From positions 1-39,866 of the forward strand of contig DASXAR010000005.1 in assembly GCA_036406595.1 (NCBI GenBank): 39,866 nucleotides of DNA, given 5' to 3'. The notes under the pieces were generated by a model, which had not been told where the DNA came from, made no database searches, and saw only the letters and a list, made by a program, of their open reading frames with translations. Positions 22,743 to 30,820 of the stretch are shown here, piece after piece. A program made the position numbers and the translations under genes. Source of the stretch: VRUE01 sp036406595. Its GTDB lineage: Bacteria; Actinomycetota; Thermoleophilia; Solirubrobacterales; 70-9. The stretch's first letter is position 1; every line of letters begins with the position of its first letter.

Positions 22743-24209
22743 CTAGACGACGCTCTCGCGCAGCTCGGCGATGTCGCGCAGCTGGTCGTCCACCCAGTCG
22801 CCCGGGTTGCGCGAGTAGATGATCTCCTTCAGGTGCTGGGCGCGCAGGCGTCGCTCCTCCGGCTCCATCGTCAGGGCGCGGTAGATCGCGTCGGCCTGCT
22901 CCTGGATGTCGAACGGGTTGACCGAGAGGACACAGTCCGCGAGCTCCTCGTGGGAGCCGGTGTTCTCGGAGAGCATCAGGACGCCGTCGCGAGTGTTGAC
23001 CGCCGGCGCCTCCTTTGCGACCAGGTTCATGCCGTCGAAGATCGAGTTGACCATCAACAGGTCGAACTGCTTGTAGCGGGCCACCGCCTCGGGGAAGTTC
23101 TCGTAGATCTTCAGGTCGATCGGCATCCAGTCCGTGGTGCCGTGGCGATGGTTGACGACGGCGACCAGCGCCTCGATCCGTTCCAGGTACTCGTTGTACT
23201 CGGGCACGTCCTGGCGGGACGGCTGCAGGTGCGCGATGAAGGTGACCTTCTCGCGGAACTCCGGGTGCTGGGTGAGGAAGGTGTCGAAGGCGGTGAAGCC
23301 GCGCAGCACGTTCTTGGAGAGATCGGCGCGGTCGACGCGGATGATCAGGTGCTCGCGGCGCCGCTCGAGCACCTCACGCTCGGCCGCCGCCACCTCCGGC
23401 GACTCCGCGGCGCGCCGCAGCCGCTCGGCATCGATCGAGAGCGGGTAGGCACGGGCCCGCGTCTCGCGGCCGGCGTGTCGCACCACGGCCCGGTCGTAGT
23501 CGACCTCAGCCTCCAGCAGTTCGTCGCAGCATCGGATGAAGTTGATGCAGTAGGCGTGGGTGTGGAAACCGATGATGTCGTTGGCGAGCATCCCGTGGAA
23601 GATCGCCTCGCGGATCCGCCCCGGCAGGATTCTCCAGCTGTCCGGCTGCGCCCACGGGATGTGGACGAAGTGGTGGAGGAAGGCGTCGGGACGTTCGGCG
23701 CGGATCATCCCGGGTGCCGTGTAGAGGTGGTAGTCGTGCAGCATCACCAGGGGCCGCTCCCTGCCCTCGATCTGGCCCAGCACGGCACTCGCGATGTCGC
23801 GGTTGACCGCCTGGTAGCCGTCGTCCCAGGCCTCGAGCTCCTCGCTGCGGATGTCGGGAGCGTTCGAGAGGTCCCAGAGGTAGTGCTGGATGAACCAGAG
23901 GATCGGGTTGGCGATGACGTTGTAGAAGCCGTCGTAGGCATCCGGGTCGCTCTCGACCAGCAGCACGCGGTAGTCGATGCCGTCGATCGAGAGCTCGACC
24001 GGGCCGCCGCGCTCTTCGGAGACGGCGACGTCCTCGTCGGTCATCGCCGAGGCGATCCAGAGGGCGTCGCGGTGGGAGACCAGCCCGGAGAGCGCCGTGA
24101 CCAGGCCGCCTCCGCCGCGCCGGACCGTTCGCTCTCCGTTACGGTCGAGCTCGAACTGGGCGGGCCCGCGATTGGAGACGATGATCAGGGGGTCGTCGCC
24201 GATGGGCAC
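22743..24209 (-). CDS. otsA: Trehalose-6-phosphate synthase-like glycosyltransferase (GT20)
   Basis: A 488-residue GT20 enzyme. In characterised members it transfers glucose from a nucleotide sugar to glucose 6-phosphate. The N-terminal VSNRGPAQFEL and GGGGLVTALSGL match the substrate loop, followed by WFIQHYLWDL, MLHDYHLY, HHFVHIPWAQPDSWRILPG and IIGFHTHAY. The sugar-nucleotide phosphate site is IRVDRADLSKNVLRGFTAFD (Arg and Lys). The end is NEYLERI, MNLVAKEAPAVN and LMLSENTGSHEEL. It diverges noticeably from E. coli OtsA, so the acceptor could differ (for instance a glucosylglycerol-type enzyme). No phosphatase domain or OtsB gene is in the window. It lies 31 bases downstream of treT and has its own leaderless-type -10. 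Confidence 0.87.
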   Translation of the reverse strand: MPIGDDPLIIVSNRGPAQFELDRNGERTVRRGGGGLVTALSGLVSHRDALWIASAMTDEDVAVSEERGGPVELSIDGIDYRVLLVESDPDAYDGFYNVIANPILWFIQHYLWDLSNAPDIRSEELEAWDDGYQAVNRDIASAVLGQIEGRERPLVMLHDYHLYTAPGMIRAERPDAFLHHFVHIPWAQPDSWRILPGRIREAIFHGMLANDIIGFHTHAYCINFIRCCDELLEAEVDYDRAVVRHAGRETRARAYPLSIDAERLRRAAESPEVAAAEREVLERRREHLIIRVDRADLSKNVLRGFTAFDTFLTQHPEFREKVTFIAHLQPSRQDVPEYNEYLERIEALVAVVNHRHGTTDWMPIDLKIYENFPEAVARYKQFDLLMVNSIFDGMNLVAKEAPAVNTRDGVLMLSENTGSHEELADCVLSVNPFDIQEQADAIYRALTMEPEERRLRAQHLKEIIYSRNPGDWVDDQLRDIAELRESVV

Positions 24210-24222
24210 GATGCCCAGCCTA
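24210..24222 (-). promoter_or_regulatory. -10 box for a leaderless otsA message
   Basis: TAGGCT (24222-24217, minus strand), then seven bases, then the GTG start. There is no ribosome binding site. The same hexamer and spacing occur before the YceH gene at 39000. It lies in the gap after treT, allowing otsA its own promoter. Confidence 0.45.
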
Positions 24223-24240
24223 CCCCGGTGCCCGCCGGTT

Positions 24241-25479
24241 CTATTCGTCGACTTCGCCCAGCAGCTCGAGCCAGTCGCGCAACAGCCTCGGCGTCAGGAA
24301 CTCCCTGCGCGCGTGTTCCTTGCCCGCCCGCCCGAGCTGCTTGCCGAGACCGGGATCGGCGAGGATCTCGAGGCAGCGGCTCGCGCACTCCTCAGCGGAG
24401 TCGACCAGGAAGCCGCTCTCCCCGTTCACGATCTGCAGCGGTATCCCGCCGACGTTGCCGGCTACCGTCGGCCGCCCCTTCCAGAGGGCCTCGGTGACGG
24501 TGAGGCCGAATCCCTCCCGGATCGACTTCTGCAGGCAGACGTCGGACTGCGACTGGAAGGCGTTCACCTCGATCGCGCCGACGTTGTTGAGGTTGTTGAG
24601 GATCTTGATGTCCGGATCGGCGTCGGCGTACTCGACGGTCTTCTGGAAGAAGTCCCAGCCCTCGGGGTCGTCGGTCGCCATCGAGCCGACCAGCGCGAGC
24701 TGCACCTCGTCCATCTCCCTGGTGACCTCGCGGTAGGCGTCGATGACGCCAATCGGGTCCTTCCATGGGTCGAAGCGGGATACCTGTGTGATCAGGGGCC
24801 GGTCGACGTCGATCCCGAACTGGTGGCAGACGAAGGCGGCATCGTCGGGCGAGAAGGCCATGTTCTTGGGCGAGAGGGGGTCGATCGCCGGGGGGATGAT
24901 GCGGACGCCCCCGTTGCCGTCCATCCCCCTGGGGACGTAGGACGGCATGTGCCAGACGGTCGCGTCGTACTCCTCGATCAGCGGCTGCAGGCGACCGATC
25001 GGCGCCGGGTTCGGCTCGGAGAGGTCGATGTGGCAGCGCCAGATCCAGTTGCGGCTCTTCTCAGTGGCGCCGCGCCGCAGGCCGATCGGCTGCGGGTCGT
25101 GTACGACGATCGTGTCCCACTCGCCGTGTAGGTCTTTCGCGTTCAGCTCGTTGATCTCGTCGAACAGCGCCCACTGCTCCTCGCTGAGAGTCTCCTCGGC
25201 GCCCTGCAGCGAGTTGTGGAGGAGCTTCGTCGCGTTGAAGAACTCTTCTTTGCCGAAGATCACGTGCCAGTGCGCGTCGAGGCCGATGTCGCGCATCAGC
25301 GGCACCATCGTGTAGAGGATCTCCGATACCCCGCCGCCGAAGGCGGTGGCGCTGACGTGCAGGACTCGCTGGCCGCTGAGCGGCTCGGCCAGGGAGCGGA
25401 TCCGGTCGATCAGCTCCCTTCCGGCGATGTGCGTGTAGTCGGCCAGCGACTTCTGGCCGAGGGCGACTTCCTGAAGCAC
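24241..25479 (-). CDS. treT: Trehalose synthase TreT-type glycosyltransferase (GT4)
   Basis: A 412-residue GT4 enzyme. TreT joins the glucose of a nucleotide sugar directly to free glucose to give trehalose, reversibly. Characteristic blocks are HVSATAFGGGVSEILYTMVP near 40-60, HWHVIFGKEEFFNATKLLHN near 80-100 and VVHDPQPIG near 145. The C-terminal Rossmann half has ITQVSRFDPWKDPIGVIDAY (donor phosphate site), QSDVCLQKSIREGFGLTVTE (the GT4 E-x7-E motif) and GIPLQI. The GTG start has no ribosome binding site; TAGAAA lies seven bases upstream, a weaker -10 candidate. It is paired with otsA, giving two possible routes to trehalose. Confidence 0.9.
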   Translation of the reverse strand: MLQEVALGQKSLADYTHIAGRELIDRIRSLAEPLSGQRVLHVSATAFGGGVSEILYTMVPLMRDIGLDAHWHVIFGKEEFFNATKLLHNSLQGAEETLSEEQWALFDEINELNAKDLHGEWDTIVVHDPQPIGLRRGATEKSRNWIWRCHIDLSEPNPAPIGRLQPLIEEYDATVWHMPSYVPRGMDGNGGVRIIPPAIDPLSPKNMAFSPDDAAFVCHQFGIDVDRPLITQVSRFDPWKDPIGVIDAYREVTREMDEVQLALVGSMATDDPEGWDFFQKTVEYADADPDIKILNNLNNVGAIEVNAFQSQSDVCLQKSIREGFGLTVTEALWKGRPTVAGNVGGIPLQIVNGESGFLVDSAEECASRCLEILADPGLGKQLGRAGKEHARREFLTPRLLRDWLELLGEVDE

Positions 25480-25527
25480 CCGCGGATTTCTACAGGCAAT
25501 CGCGGTTGAACGGCCCGCCCGCGCCGC

Positions 25528-26664
25528 TCATCGGGCGCCGCCGCCGTCCGGCCGTTTGCCCAGCGTGACTTCGACGTCGTCCCTGCCCCCGTCGTCATGG
25601 AGCACTTCGAGCGTCACCTTCTGGCCCGGGCGCAGCACCGCGATGTAGCGGGCAAGGTCGTCGGGCCGAACCACCTTCTTGCCGTCCACGGCGAGGATCA
25701 CGTCGCCCCCGACCCGGTAGGGAAGACCCTGGAAGCGCATCTTGCCGTCGCCTCCCTGCAAACCGGCCTTGTCCGCGGGGCCGCCGGGCACGACTTCGGC
25801 GAGCAGCCCGCCGAAATCGGCGTCGATCCCCAGCTTGTCGGCGAGCTGCGGATAGAGAGCCTGACTAGAGACGCCGATGTAGGCGTATTCGACCGTCCCG
25901 TCCTCTTCGAGCTGGGCGATCGACCGCTTCGCCGCGGAGATCGGCACCGCGAATCCGACCCCGTCATTGGCGCCCGAGTTGGTCTCGATCTGCTGGTTGA
26001 TGCCGATCACCCGGGCATCGGCGTCGAGCAGCGGCCCACCCGAGTTGCCCGGGTTGATCGAAGCGTCGGTCTGGATCGCGCCCTCGATCTGGAACTGCGT
26101 GAGCGAGCCGACCGAACGGTCGGTGGCGGAGACGATCCCCACCGAGAGCGATTGCTGCTCGCCAAAGGGACTGCCGATTGCGGCGACCGGCTGGCCGACG
26201 ACGAGTTCTTCGTCGTTGCCCAGCTTCAGCGGGTGGAGCTCGAAGCCTTCCGGGTCGACTTCGAGCAGCGCCACGTCCGCGAAGGGGTCGAAGCCGACCA
26301 CCTTGGCCGGGAGGACGTTGCGGTTCGGGAACTCGACGTAGACCGCGTCGGCTTGCTCGCGTTCGCCGCCCGACTCATCGGTGACGACGTGGGCGTTGGT
26401 GACGATCTTTCCGTCGCGGTCAAGCACGAACCCCGAGCCTTCGGCACCGGATCCTTCGAAGATGGACCGGATCGTCACCACCCCGGGCGAGGCCCTGCGG
26501 TAGACGGCGGCCGCGTTGAAGCCCCCGGAGGCTGTCTCGACGACGACCTTCGTCTTCGGCCGCTGCCCCACGGTCGCTTCGGTGCTCCCGCTCGAGCCCC
26601 CGCACCCCGCCAGCGCCAGCCCCAGCGCCAGCAGCGCTGCGGAGGCGGCTGTCCGCGCGCTCAC
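25528..26664 (-). CDS. HtrA/DegP-family serine protease lipoprotein with PDZ domain
   Basis: A 378-residue protein. Residues 1-20 form a lipoprotein signal peptide with lipobox LAGC, so Cys21 should be lipid-modified and the protease anchored to the outer face of the membrane. The trypsin-like domain has all three catalytic residues: His in TNAHVV, Asp in FADVALLEVD and Ser in NPGNSGGPLL. A PDZ domain follows near 270-365 (GGPADKAGLQGGDG, then VDGKKVVRPDDLARYI). HtrA proteins degrade or refold damaged envelope proteins. It is the last gene of an apparent three-gene operon, 22 bases after the histidine kinase, as in mycobacterial mprA-mprB-pepD. The GTG start is the one that opens the signal peptide. 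Confidence 0.94.
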   Translation of the reverse strand: MSARTAASAALLALGLALAGCGGSSGSTEATVGQRPKTKVVVETASGGFNAAAVYRRASPGVVTIRSIFEGSGAEGSGFVLDRDGKIVTNAHVVTDESGGEREQADAVYVEFPNRNVLPAKVVGFDPFADVALLEVDPEGFELHPLKLGNDEELVVGQPVAAIGSPFGEQQSLSVGIVSATDRSVGSLTQFQIEGAIQTDASINPGNSGGPLLDADARVIGINQQIETNSGANDGVGFAVPISAAKRSIAQLEEDGTVEYAYIGVSSQALYPQLADKLGIDADFGGLLAEVVPGGPADKAGLQGGDGKMRFQGLPYRVGGDVILAVDGKKVVRPDDLARYIAVLRPGQKVTLEVLHDDGGRDDVEVTLGKRPDGGGAR

Positions 26665-26686
26665 GCCAGGACCTCGCGCTTCGCGC

Positions 26687-27748
26687 TCACGCCGCAGCTC
26701 TCGCGGATGCCTTCACCGGGGGTGCCGGCTGGGCGTCCGCCGGGGCCGGCGGAAGGTCGAGCGTGAAGGCGGTGAAGCGCCGGCTCGATGCGAGGGCGAT
26801 GCGGCCGTTCATCCGCAGCGCGAGCTCGCGCGCGATCGCCAGGCCGAGGCCCGAGCCGCCGCCGGCGTCGGCGGTGTAGAAGCGCTCGAAGATGCGGCTC
26901 TGCACCCGCTGCGGGATCCCGCTGCCGGTGTCTGAGACGGTCAGCTCGGCGCGCCGATTGGCTGGATAGATGGTCACGGTGACGCTGGTGCCCTCGGGGG
27001 TGTGGGTGAAGGCGTTATCGAGGAGGATACGGATGATCTGCCTGACCCGGTCGGGATCGGCGCTGGCGATCACGGGCGTGTCGGGGGTGCGCAGCTCGAG
27101 CCGCGAGCCGCGGCCATCGGCACGGGGGCCGAACTCTCGCGCCACCTCGCGGGCGAGGCCGCCGAGGTCGACGCTGCCGATCTGCATCACGATTCCGCCG
27201 GCGTCGAGCTGGGAGAGGTTGAGCAGATCGGCGGTCAGCTTCGTGAGGCGCTCGATCTGCTGGCGCATCGTGCGCACGAACTCGGCCCGCTCCTCCGGGC
27301 TCGGGTCCTCCTCCTCGAGCAGCTCGACGAAGCCACCGAGGCTGAAGATCGGTGTGCGGAGCTCGTGCGAGGCGTTGGCGATGAACTGCTTGCGGGCGTT
27401 GTCCAGCTCGCCGAGCCGTCGCTGCATCTCGTTGAAGGTGCGGGCGAGCTGACCCAGCTGGCCGGTCGAGTCGACGGGGACCCGCCCGCTGAAGTCGCCG
27501 TCGGCGACCTTGCGCGCCGCGTCCTCGATTCGCCCGATGCGGGTCGTCGCCACCTGTGCGAAGTAGAGCCCGACACCGAGCGCCAGCAGGAAGGCGATCC
27601 CGCCGCCGATCACGATCTCCAGGCGGGCGCCGGAGTTGCCGGTGATCACGACGGCATAGACGTAGACGATCGCCGTGGTCGCCACCGCGATCCCCAGCGA
27701 GATCATCGTGATCCGGCTGCCGAGCGGGGTGAGGCGGGCCCTCTTCAT
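26687..27748 (-). CDS. Sensor histidine kinase with a very short external loop
   Basis: A 353-residue kinase. Two transmembrane helices lie near residues 12-36 and 44-66 and are joined by only about seven external residues (TGNSGAR), so it probably senses the membrane or a partner protein rather than a soluble ligand. A HAMP domain spans about 66-118, then the dimerisation domain with SHELRTP (phosphorylated His) near 129, and the ATPase domain with N-box DNAFTHTPEG, DTGSGIP and GSGLGLAIA. The C-terminus is Pro/Ala-rich. The ATG overlaps the stop of the response regulator (ATGA). It presumably phosphorylates that regulator and may control the HtrA gene downstream. Confidence 0.95.
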   Translation of the reverse strand: MKRARLTPLGSRITMISLGIAVATTAIVYVYAVVITGNSGARLEIVIGGGIAFLLALGVGLYFAQVATTRIGRIEDAARKVADGDFSGRVPVDSTGQLGQLARTFNEMQRRLGELDNARKQFIANASHELRTPIFSLGGFVELLEEEDPSPEERAEFVRTMRQQIERLTKLTADLLNLSQLDAGGIVMQIGSVDLGGLAREVAREFGPRADGRGSRLELRTPDTPVIASADPDRVRQIIRILLDNAFTHTPEGTSVTVTIYPANRRAELTVSDTGSGIPQRVQSRIFERFYTADAGGGSGLGLAIARELALRMNGRIALASSRRFTAFTLDLPPAPADAQPAPPVKASARAAA

Positions 27749-28440
27749 TCCCTGAAGCGGTAGCCGACCCCGCGCACCGTGAAGAGGAACTCCGGCTCCT
27801 TCGGGTCCCTCTCGAGCTTTTCCCGAAGATGGCGGATGTGCACGTCCACGGTGCGCGGGTCGCGGTACTCGGAGTCACCCCAGACGCACTCGAGCAATGT
27901 CTGGCGGCTCAGCACGCGGCCGGGAGAGCGGGCGAGGGCGCTGAGGATCTCGAACTCCACGTAGGTGACCTTCACCTCCTTCTCGCGCAGCGTGACCATC
28001 CGCTTGCCGAAGTCGATCTTGAGGTCCCCGTGGTCGATCGAGCCCTCCTCGGGGAAGTCGCCGACCATCCGAGAGCGGCGAAGGGCGGCCTTCACGCGGC
28101 TGCGGAACTCGCGCATCGAGAAGGGCTTGGTGATGTAGTCGTCGGCGCCCACCTCGAGGCCGGCCACCTTGTCGGTCTCGGTGCCTTTCGCCGTCAGCAT
28201 GATGATCGGCACCTGGCTGCGACGGCGCAGCTGGCGGCAGACTTCGACCCCGTCGAGCTTGGGCAGCATCAGATCGAGGATGACGAGATCGAAGCGTGTC
28301 TCCCCGAACCGCTGTAGGGCTTCCTGGCCGTCTGTGGCGGACGTCACGTGGTAGCCGTCTTTGCGCAGCGGATAGCTGAGCAGGGTCTGAACGGAGTGCT
28401 CGTCGTCGACAAGCAGGATGCGCGGAGACCCGTTCGGCAT
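27745..28440 (-). CDS. OmpR/PhoB-family response regulator
   Basis: A 231-residue regulator. The receiver domain (about 7-120) has the acidic pair in LVDDE, the phosphorylated Asp in VILDLMLPKLDG, Thr/Ala in MLTAKG and Lys in ITKPF. The DNA-binding winged helix (about 132-230) has EFEILSALARSPGRVLSRQT, the family signature RTVDVHIRHLREKLE and the end FTVRGVGYRFRE. The ATG has no ribosome binding site; TAATCT lies six bases upstream, so the operon message probably begins at the start codon. It is the first gene of the regulator-kinase-HtrA operon. Confidence 0.96.
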   Translation of the reverse strand: MPNGSPRILLVDDEHSVQTLLSYPLRKDGYHVTSATDGQEALQRFGETRFDLVILDLMLPKLDGVEVCRQLRRRSQVPIIMLTAKGTETDKVAGLEVGADDYITKPFSMREFRSRVKAALRRSRMVGDFPEEGSIDHGDLKIDFGKRMVTLREKEVKVTYVEFEILSALARSPGRVLSRQTLLECVWGDSEYRDPRTVDVHIRHLREKLERDPKEPEFLFTVRGVGYRFRE

Positions 28441-28452
28441 GAGAAAAGATTA
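28441..28452 (-). promoter_or_regulatory. -10 box for a leaderless response-regulator operon message
   Basis: TAATCT (28452-28447, minus strand), then six bases (TTTCTC), then the ATG. There is no ribosome binding site. The rest of the gap to 28548 shows no other clear element. Confidence 0.5.
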
Positions 28453-28548
28453 GTCCGCGCCCGGCTGAGCGCCCGTCGCCACGCCTGCGCCAAATCCTTT
28501 GGACGAATGTAGGACTACCAAGAACTCATGATTTCGCCGCCCGGGTCC

Positions 28549-28560
28549 GATAGTGGAACC
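28549..28560 (+). promoter_or_regulatory. -10 box for a leaderless FlgM-like message
   Basis: GATAGT (28549-28554), then six bases, then the ATG at 28561. It supports that start over an in-frame ATG at 28528. Confidence 0.4.
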
Positions 28561-28740
28561 ATGCTCTCCCAGCAGCTCAAGAATCGCGTCGAGGCCGGCA
28601 CGTACAAGCCGGATCCCGCACGGATTGCGGGCGCGATGCTGCGCCGCCGGGCCGTTCGGGAGCTGCTGATCGAGGGTCCCACGCTCAGGCCAGTTGGTCG
28701 TAGCCCCTCGCAGGCAGAGCCCCGCCGCCAGGCAGCCTGA
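28561..28740 (+). CDS. Small FlgM-like protein (possible anti-sigma factor)
   Basis: A 59-residue protein. The stretch LKNRVEAGTYKPDPARIAGA followed by MLRRRAVRELL matches the C-terminal sigma-binding region of FlgM-type anti-sigma factors (pattern: helix, G-x-Y-x-x-D, I-A-x-x-x-L). The N-terminal half of classical FlgM is missing and the tail is basic and probably disordered. It starts at the ATG at 28561; an in-frame ATG 33 bases upstream would add MISPPGSDSGT. Its last 56 bases overlap the end of thiL on the opposite strand. No flagellar or sigma gene is nearby, so the partner is unknown. The match is by motif memory only. Confidence 0.6.
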   Translation: MLSQQLKNRVEAGTYKPDPARIAGAMLRRRAVRELLIEGPTLRPVGRSPSQAEPRRQAA

Positions 28741-29659
28741 GCTCGACCTCGTCGCCTCCGATCCGGCCGATCCGGCTTAGCCGAAGGCCGCACGCCTCGA
28801 CCGCGGTCCTCGCATCCTCGAGGGCCCTCTCCGGCAGTGCGGCCAGCAGCTCGTAGTCTTCGCCGCCGCTGACAGCCAGCTCGAGGGGGTCGCGGCCGAT
28901 CGCCGCCGCCAGGTCGTCGACGCCTGCCGCGAGCGGGATCTCGCCGCACTCGACCACCGCGCCGACCCCGCTCCCCTCCGCCACCCGCCGGAGGTCGCCG
29001 GCGACGCCGTCGCTGAGGTCGATCATCGCCGTGGCGCCAGCCTCGGCGAGGGCCCTGCCGGCGGCGAGCCTGGGGCGCGGGTCGAGCTGGCGAGCGCGCA
29101 GCCCTTCGAGGATCTCCCGTGGCAGGGTCCCGTCGCCGCGTCCTTCGAGCGCCAGCAGGCCCGCCGCGCCACCACCCAGCTCCCCGGTGACCACGAGGAC
29201 GTCTCCCTCGGACGCGCCCGACCGGGTGACGAGACCCTCCTCGTCCTCGGAGTGGCCGACCACGGTCACCGCGATGACGAGGACCGGCGCCCGCGTCAGG
29301 TCGCCGCCCGCGAGAGTCGTCCCCGTCTCGGCGGCCACTTCGAGAATTCCGTCGAGCAGCTCGATGCAGGCCTCCTCGTCGAGATCCTCCGGCACTCCCA
29401 GGGCGACATACGCCTCGCCCGGCTCGGCGCCCATCGCGGCAAGGTCGGAAAGCGCCACCGAGAGCGACTTGCGACCGATCTGCGCCGGGCTGAAGACCGA
29501 CCGCCGGAAATGAACGCCGTCGACGAGCGCGTCGACCGAGGTCGCCGTCGCCCCGCCCGGAACGCTGACCGCGGCGTCGTCGCCGCTGGCGACCCGGACC
29601 CGCGCGCCGGGCGGCGGCAGCCGTGCCCGGAGGCGCGCAAGCAGGTCGAACTCGCCCAT
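28685..29659 (-). CDS. thiL: Thiamine-monophosphate kinase
   Basis: A 324-residue enzyme that phosphorylates thiamine monophosphate to the active cofactor thiamine diphosphate. It starts at the ATG at 29659, with GGGAG nine bases upstream; the frame is open to 29884, but that region belongs to the divergent gene. ASGDDAAVSV near residue 22 and VDALVDGVHFRR near 42 are the metal- and ATP-binding blocks, followed by LSDLAAMGAEPG, GGDLTRAP and IDLSDGVAGDL, with SGGEDYELL near 265. The end overlaps the FlgM-like gene tail to tail. No other thiamine genes are present. Confidence 0.95.
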   Translation of the reverse strand: MGEFDLLARLRARLPPPGARVRVASGDDAAVSVPGGATATSVDALVDGVHFRRSVFSPAQIGRKSLSVALSDLAAMGAEPGEAYVALGVPEDLDEEACIELLDGILEVAAETGTTLAGGDLTRAPVLVIAVTVVGHSEDEEGLVTRSGASEGDVLVVTGELGGGAAGLLALEGRGDGTLPREILEGLRARQLDPRPRLAAGRALAEAGATAMIDLSDGVAGDLRRVAEGSGVGAVVECGEIPLAAGVDDLAAAIGRDPLELAVSGGEDYELLAALPERALEDARTAVEACGLRLSRIGRIGGDEVELRLPGGGALPARGYDQLA

Positions 29660-29703
29660 CCGCTCATTCTCCCGCCTGCCTCCGGTGGCGGCGCCCACCC
29701 CAC

Positions 29704-29717
29704 TAAGGTGCGACGGC
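29704..29717 (+). promoter_or_regulatory. -10 box for a leaderless UPF0104-type message
   Basis: TAAGGT (29704-29709), then eight bases, then the GTG at 29718. This favours the GTG at 29718 over the start 33 bases upstream, which would lie before the -10. Confidence 0.4.
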
Positions 29718-30803
29718 GTGGGCCGTCGCCAGCCACTTCTCCACCGAATCGGAGAGGCCGGAGCGCGGGTGGGAAGCCGCCCGCCCCGTAGCCGCCGTGT
29801 CCGACTTGCGATCCAGCTAGGCATCGCGCTGCTGATCTTTGGCTTCCTGGTGCTCACCGTCGTCAACCAGTGGTCCGAGATCAAGGACGAAGGCGTCCAC
29901 TTCCACGTCCTCTGGCTGATCCCGGCGTTCGTCTTCCTGCCCCTCTTCTACGTCCTCAGCTCGGTCGGCTGGGACCTGACCCTCCGCCTGCTCGGCTACC
30001 GGATCGGAGTCGGCCAGGCTCAGGTCGCCTGGGGGCAGCCGCTGCTCGCCCGCTATGTGCCGGGCAGCGTCCTCTTCGTCCTCGGCAGGGTGCTCCTATC
30101 CGAGCGCGCCGGTGTGCCGCGACGGATAACGCTCGCCAGCGTCGCCTACGAACAGTCGATCTCGGCGATCTCGGCGATCGCCGTATCCGCCTACTTCTTC
30201 ATCACCCACCCCGACCTACAGGGCCAGCCGCTGCGCTGGGCGATCCTGCTGGTCATCCCAGCGGCGATCGCCGTCCTTCATCCGCGGGTCTTCGGCCCGC
30301 TCGCCGACCGCGTATTGCGAGCCTTCGGCCGGGACCCGCTGCCGGCGGTGATCTCGCTGCGCGGGGTGCTCGGGCTTCTCGCCTTCTACTCCCTCAACTG
30401 GGGGGTGATCGCGATCGGCGTCTACTGCGTCGCCCGCTCGGTGAGCACGATTCCCCTCACCTTCGGTGACGTGCTCACGGTGGGCTCCGCCCAGGCCGTC
30501 GGCTACGTCGCCGCCCTCCTCACCCTCGTTGCCCCGGCCGGCCTCGGGGTCCGCGACGCGGCCTTCGCCTGGGCCGTGAAGGTCGCGGTGCCAGGCAACA
30601 GCTTCGCGGTCGGCTCGTTGATCGCTATCGCAGTTCGAGGCGTGCTCACCGTGGTCGAGCTGCTCTATGTCGGGGCGGTCACGCTGCTCGGCCGGAGCAA
30701 GGGGTGGTCCGTGGCCACCGGGATCATCCACCCGTCGTCCGAGGAGGAACGCGCCGAGTCCGAAGGGGAGCGCGGCGCCGTGCATTCGCCCGAAGTGCTC
30801 TAG
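29718..30803 (+). CDS. UPF0104 / lysylphosphatidylglycerol-synthase-type membrane protein
   Basis: A 361-residue multi-spanning protein with about eight hydrophobic helices. It matches the membrane domain family that includes the flippase part of MprF and many stand-alone actinobacterial proteins. RYVPGSVLFVLGRVLL near 110 and VAPAGLGVRDAAFAWAV near 275 are the characteristic loops. The soluble aminoacyl-transferase domain of MprF is absent, so lipid modification is not expected; transfer of a lipid or polyprenyl-linked substrate across the membrane is possible. The N-terminus is Arg-rich and the C-terminus is acidic and cytoplasmic. It diverges from thiL with 58 bases between starts. Confidence 0.85.
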   Translation: MGRRQPLLHRIGEAGARVGSRPPRSRRVRLAIQLGIALLIFGFLVLTVVNQWSEIKDEGVHFHVLWLIPAFVFLPLFYVLSSVGWDLTLRLLGYRIGVGQAQVAWGQPLLARYVPGSVLFVLGRVLLSERAGVPRRITLASVAYEQSISAISAIAVSAYFFITHPDLQGQPLRWAILLVIPAAIAVLHPRVFGPLADRVLRAFGRDPLPAVISLRGVLGLLAFYSLNWGVIAIGVYCVARSVSTIPLTFGDVLTVGSAQAVGYVAALLTLVAPAGLGVRDAAFAWAVKVAVPGNSFAVGSLIAIAVRGVLTVVELLYVGAVTLLGRSKGWSVATGIIHPSSEEERAESEGERGAVHSPEVL

Positions 30804-30820
30804 CGAAAGGGCTCTAGGTC

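Noticed and set aside
22833..24497. Plus-strand frame of 554 codons opposite otsA
   Set aside because: Antisense shadow; the minus strand carries all GT20 motifs.
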